From the NCBI GenBank assembly GCA_030054015.1, contig JASGCR010000013.1, positions 1 through 16,310 on the forward strand: a stretch of DNA of 16,310 nt, given 5' to 3'. Source of the stretch: Candidatus Symbiobacter sp. GTDB taxonomy: Bacteria; Pseudomonadota; Alphaproteobacteria; Elsterales; Elsteraceae. Under the pieces are notes generated by a model. It was not told where the DNA came from. It saw nothing but the letters and a program-made list of their open reading frames with translations, and did not search any database. Both the position numbers and the translations under genes were made by a program. Each line of letters starts with the position of its first letter. The stretch's first letter is position 1. Below, in pieces: positions 13,794 through 16,310 of the stretch.

Positions 13794-14852
13794 CTAGTTT
13801 TTGCGCCTTTTGGTCGGGTTGCAGCTATATTTCACTTCCGGCTCGGTGGGCAAAGGCGGCAATAACAAACCCGGATCGACCGCAATATCGTGCCAATAAA
13901 TGCCCCAATGCACATGCGGGCCGGTGGCGCGTCCGGTCATGCCGATACGGGCAATGAGCTGGCCTTGGCGAATTTTTTGGCCAGGTTTCACCAAAATTTT
14001 CGATAAATGGGCAAAGACCGAAGACAGTCCATGCCCATGATCAATCATCAAAGTCTGTCCGGTCAAGACCATATGGTGATCAACCAAACTGACGATCCCC
14101 GCCGCCGGGGCGCAAATTTCCGACCCCATCGGTGCGGCAATGTCGATCCCGGCATGAAACGCATGGGGTACTCCCGCCAAAATGCGCTGACTGCCAAAAA
14201 TGCCGCTAATCCGCCCCAACACCGGCCAGATAAACTCTTGGCGATAGCCAATCCCATCGGTGTCGCGCTGCCGGGCTTGGCGAATTTTGGCGGCATTGGC
14301 GGCGATTTTTTTAACCGTCGCGGCATTGACATCATTGGTCAGGCGTTGGGGCAGATTATCGATACGTTGAATGTCCCAATCGCGGGAGATGATATCAAAT
14401 GTGATGGTTTCTTTGTCATAAGTCCCCTTGGCCCCTGCGGTCATGAGGGTGAGATCACTGGCATTGTCGCCCGTGGCATCGCGCGGAATGGCAAAGATAA
14501 ACCGCCCATCGGCGGAAAGTTTCACCGGCATCCCGGCGAAAAATAATTGGGGATGACGCGTCCGCCAGGGCAGTGCCACTTGCCCTTGCACCAAAGCACC
14601 CGCCAACACCGCCACGCCCGGTGCCGCCACGCCCGGTGCCGCCAAACCCTGCGCCGTCAAACCCTGCGCGGCCGGGGCCGTTTCGACCCGATTGGGCAAA
14701 GCCACATAAGGCGGGTCCAGACTGTCGCGGCGGCCAGGCAGGAGCGTCATCGGGTTGAGCGAGGTCTCGCTCTCCGTCACAGTGACCGACTCCGCCGCAC
14801 ATGACGGGGGAATCACCGCCAACCCAAGCAACAAAACGATTCTGAGGTTCAT
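13794..14852 (-). CDS. Secreted M23 (LytM-type) metallopeptidase
   Basis: This is a 352-residue peptidoglycan endopeptidase-like protein. The ATG at 14852 has GGGATGG at proper spacing; an ATG at 14861 would add three residues. A hydrophobic signal sequence occupies about residues 2-17. A Cys follows in PPSCAAES, but the lipobox is not canonical, so lipoprotein anchoring is doubtful. Next comes a disordered stretch with a tandem GLxA/GVAAP repeat (about 60-85), then a beta-rich N-domain. The M23 domain spans about residues 205-330: the zinc motif HAGID (H233, D237), VFAHLSK and GPHVHWG (H313-V-H315). These residues make an active enzyme likely, unlike many LytM regulators that lose them. It lies near accA on the same strand, with no other cell-wall gene adjacent. 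Confidence 0.85.
   Translation of the reverse strand: MNLRIVLLLGLAVIPPSCAAESVTVTESETSLNPMTLLPGRRDSLDPPYVALPNRVETAPAAQGLTAQGLAAPGVAAPGVAVLAGALVQGQVALPWRTRHPQLFFAGMPVKLSADGRFIFAIPRDATGDNASDLTLMTAGAKGTYDKETITFDIISRDWDIQRIDNLPQRLTNDVNAATVKKIAANAAKIRQARQRDTDGIGYRQEFIWPVLGRISGIFGSQRILAGVPHAFHAGIDIAAPMGSEICAPAAGIVSLVDHHMVLTGQTLMIDHGHGLSSVFAHLSKILVKPGQKIRQGQLIARIGMTGRATGPHVHWGIYWHDIAVDPGLLLPPLPTEPEVKYSCNPTKRRKN
14611..14670. repeat. Four tandem 15-base repeats inside the M23 gene
   Basis: Unit GCCACGCCCGGTGCC occurs twice exactly, followed by two diverged copies (GCCAAACCCTGCGCC and GTCAAACCCTGCGCG). They encode the alternating QGLTA/QGLAA and PGVAA/PGVAV linker between the signal sequence and the folded part of the peptidase. 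The repeat number is probably variable between strains. Confidence 0.7.
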
Positions 14853-15015
14853 TTTAACCATCCCAGTCTAATTTACCTGGTTTTACCGGTTTGGTCAGCA
14901 CAATATTCGGGCCGTTGCTGATTCAATTCTGGTCATTGCCGTTTCAACCAACACGATCAGATTTGCCGCATCATGCCCTAAACTATAATTAGTTTTTATA
15001 AAAGATATAAAAAAT

Positions 15016-15046
15016 TTAACAGTTTTTTAACGAAATCCGTTATAGA
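15016..15046 (+). promoter_or_regulatory. Candidate promoter of the methionine-rich gene
   Basis: TTAACA at 15016-15021 (five of six matches to TTGACA) and TATAGA at 15041-15046 are separated by 19 bases, slightly wide. The surrounding stretch (14984-15050) is very AT-rich, with several further AT hexamers. The ATG lies about 45 bases downstream. The 14853-15096 gap is divergent, so it should also hold the M23 gene's promoter, which I could not place. Confidence 0.3.
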
Positions 15047-15096
15047 ATTTCTATGGGAGTAAATTCGCTCCGTTTGATGATGAAAGGCACTGAATT

Positions 15097-15447
15097 ATGA
15101 AAATCTTGACTCTTCCGCTCGTTTTTAACGGTTGTTTGGCGTTGTTGGTGGCTGGCTTTATGCTGTTGGCGGCGCATAATGCCCAAGCCTCTAACTTGGG
15201 TATGACCGCTACCCATGCCGCGGCTTCGGGTATGAAATCCCATATGGTACAGATTGCCAATGATCCGACCTTGCATACCCGCATGATGGGAATGAGAGCC
15301 AAAATGGACAAAATGGGCAAAATGATGAAAACCATGGCGATGGACGATGCCAAAAAAGCCAACCTCATGGCCGAAATGGATAAAATGGATACCATGATGA
15401 ACGACATGGATGCCACGATGAAGGGCATGATGGCGATGATAAAATAA
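15097..15447 (+). CDS. Secreted methionine-rich small protein
   Basis: This is a 116-residue protein with AAAGG ten bases before the ATG. Residues 1-31 form a clear signal peptide (hydrophobic core LALLVAGFMLLAAHNAQA). The mature 85 residues contain 22 methionines, about 26 percent, mostly as MM, MxM, MxxM and MxxxM in a predicted helix full of Lys and Asp (MMGMRAKMDKMGKMMKTMAM). The mature part has no cysteine and has histidines near its start (H40, H48, H58). Such Met clusters coordinate Cu(I) or Ag(I) through thioethers in known copper-handling proteins; the role here is inferred from composition only. Methionine could alternatively act as an oxidant sink. No copper genes are adjacent. A terminator-like hairpin follows, so it is probably monocistronic. 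Confidence 0.75.
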   Translation: MKILTLPLVFNGCLALLVAGFMLLAAHNAQASNLGMTATHAAASGMKSHMVQIANDPTLHTRMMGMRAKMDKMGKMMKTMAMDDAKKANLMAEMDKMDTMMNDMDATMKGMMAMIK

Positions 15448-15482
15448 GGCTCTCGCTGGGCCGTCATGACGCGCCGAGAGAT

Positions 15483-15531
15483 GAGGGGGGCGTGGTATTC
15501 CATTTTGGGGGTGCCGCGCCCCTCTTTTTTT
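15483..15531 (+). terminator. Candidate rho-independent terminator after the methionine-rich gene
   Basis: GAGGGG at 15483-15488 can pair with CCCCTC at 15519-15524, and GC-rich bases next to them extend the stem. The stem is followed directly by a seven-T run (15525-15531). The loop is long (about 25-30 bases), which lowers confidence. It lies 36 bases past the stop codon and before the hydratase promoter. Confidence 0.4.
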
Positions 15532-15562
15532 GCCGAACTTGGCTTTTTTTGCCGAACTTGGC
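15525..15562. repeat. Two tandem 19-base repeats with T-tracts
   Basis: The exact unit TTTTTTTGCCGAACTTGGC occurs at 15525-15543 and 15544-15562. The first T-tract is the tail of the terminator-like hairpin, so the duplication supplies a second T-tract downstream. The unit also carries the short dyad GCCGAACTTGGC. Confidence 0.7.
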
Positions 15563-15585
15563 TTGCTTAGGTTGAAAAAACCCTA

Positions 15586-15614
15586 TTGTGCAGTGCGGCA
15601 AAATCCGATATAAA
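15586..15614 (+). promoter_or_regulatory. Candidate promoter of the MaoC-type hydratase gene
   Basis: TTGTGC at 15586-15591 and TATAAA at 15609-15614 are separated by exactly 17 bases. The predicted start is near 15621, about 105 bases before the ATG at 15728. The -10 is a good match and the -35 matches in four positions. Called by eye only. Confidence 0.4.
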
Positions 15615-15727
15615 TTATATTGCATGGCAATGAAGCCCGCCTGTGCCTGGTGCCGCATTTTCCCTCAAAAAAAGGGGTAACGCGGGCGAAAAATTGCCAT
15701 TTTTGTTTCATTTATCGGAGCCTAGAA

Positions 15728-16213
15728 ATGTCCGTCACTTATGATAACGCGTCGCAAAATGCCGTTTTCGCTGATTTGAAATTGGGGCAAACCGCCAGTT
15801 TCTCGAAAACCGTGACCGAGGCCGATATTATCATGTTTTCCGGGGTATCGGGCGATGTCAATCCCGCCCATATCGACCAACATTACGCCGCCAATTCCAT
15901 GTTCAAGGGACGCATTGCTCATGGCATGTTGTCGGCCAGCTTTATCTCCGCCGTGCTTGGAACCCGTTTGCCCGGCCCTGGCACGATTTACCTCAGCCAA
16001 ACCCTGAAATTCAAAGCACCGGTGCGGCCAGGCGATACGGTCACGGCGCGCGTCACGGTCAAAGAATTAATCGCCGACCGCAAACAAGCGGTACTCACCA
16101 CCCAATGTTTCGTCGATGAAATTTTGGTCATTGATGGCGAGGCCCTGGTCATGATCCCCACCGCCAAAAAAGCCGAATCTTCCCCCGAAAAACAAGTCAT
16201 TGCCGCGGAATAA
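15728..16213 (+). CDS. MaoC-like (R)-specific enoyl-CoA hydratase
   Basis: This 161-residue hotdog-fold protein is of the MaoC/PhaJ type. These enzymes add water to trans-2-enoyl-CoA to give (R)-3-hydroxyacyl-CoA, which can feed polyhydroxyalkanoate synthesis. The hydratase-2 motif is present: FSGVSGDVNPAHIDQHYA, with the catalytic pair D43 and H48, then FKGRIAHGMLSASFIS (59-74). The C-terminal half carries the usual LKFKAPVRPGDTVTARVTV strand region (about 90-108). GGAG eight bases before the ATG at 15728 decides the start; the frame is open upstream to 15620 with no better site. The last 15-20 residues are a charged, low-complexity tail. Its length fits short PhaJ-type proteins (about 130-160). 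No PHA synthase gene is in the window, so the exact pathway remains open. Confidence 0.85.
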   Translation: MSVTYDNASQNAVFADLKLGQTASFSKTVTEADIIMFSGVSGDVNPAHIDQHYAANSMFKGRIAHGMLSASFISAVLGTRLPGPGTIYLSQTLKFKAPVRPGDTVTARVTVKELIADRKQAVLTTQCFVDEILVIDGEALVMIPTAKKAESSPEKQVIAAE

Positions 16214-16268
16214 CCCTTTGCGTGCGGTGTGATATTACTTGGGGAGTGGGTTGAATAGGTCGTACTGA

Positions 16269-16296
16269 CCCCCCCTTCCTGCTTAGGAAGGGGGGG
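16269..16296. repeat. Dispersed palindromic element, terminal copy
   Basis: CCCCCCCTTCCT (16269-16280) pairs perfectly with AGGAAGGGGGGG (16285-16296) around a GCTT loop. The core CCTTCCTGCTTAGG is that of the units at 74-143, 4393-4461 and 9596-9648. It follows the hydratase gene and could work as a structure at the 3' end of its transcript, although no T-run follows on the plus strand. Confidence 0.65.
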
Positions 16297-16310
16297 AAAC
16301 CGATCCTTGG

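Noticed and set aside
74..16296. Scattered repeats as a CRISPR array
   Set aside because: Copies are kilobases apart or in tandem without unique spacers, and no cas gene is present.

Overview
The window is bacterial chromosome, most likely from an alphaproteobacterium. The support is a form II CoxSLM-type molybdenum hydroxylase, AccA, PurD and a PhaJ/MaoC-type hydratase whose sequences look alphaproteobacterial, plus many REP/MITE-like palindromes between genes. This placement is by eye; genus and order cannot be read from the sequence. Core genes have a moderate-to-high GC look, while three patches are visibly AT-rich and probably acquired: 1-770, the toxin/GIY-YIG area around 4470-5790, and the restriction-modification pair at 10600-12710.

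Layout from left to right. 1-1240: possible insertion-sequence edge, a repeat copy, a small membrane protein, and two short tandem ORFs that share the same antitoxin-like N-terminus. 1258-3656 (minus): purD followed by a metallo-beta-lactamase-fold hydrolase, 14 bases apart. 3657-4471: a gene-free repeat cluster with two copies of a palindromic MITE-like element on either side of a striking four-armed cruciform-forming element. 4472-5785 (minus): a RelE-like toxin, its overlapping short partner, and a winged-helix plus GIY-YIG (T5orf172-type) protein. 5786-6117: a gene-free run of hairpins and a 31-base-period tandem repeat. 6118-10337 (minus): coxS, coxL and coxM of a form II 'CO dehydrogenase-like' enzyme, with repeats inserted in both gene gaps. 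10606-12710 (plus): a cytosine-5 DNA methyltransferase and a PD-(D/E)XK protein, a likely type II restriction-modification system. 12725-14852 (minus): accA and a secreted M23 peptidase. 15097-16213 (plus): a secreted methionine-rich small protein and a MaoC-type hydratase. The window closes with another repeat copy.

How the parts fit. The metabolic genes (purD, accA, the molybdenum hydroxylase, the hydratase) are housekeeping or accessory catabolism. Between them sit selfish or defensive modules (toxin-antitoxin, GIY-YIG protein, restriction-modification) and one or more families of dispersed palindromes. The palindromes have touched coding sequence: the coxL stop codon lies in an element's terminal inverted repeat, and the last part of the antitoxin-like ORF at 813-1043 is a REP-like hairpin.

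The most unusual items are the four-way-junction element at 4058-4205, where four copies of one 8-base arm allow two mutually exclusive folds, and the secreted protein at 15097-15447, whose mature part is about one quarter methionine.
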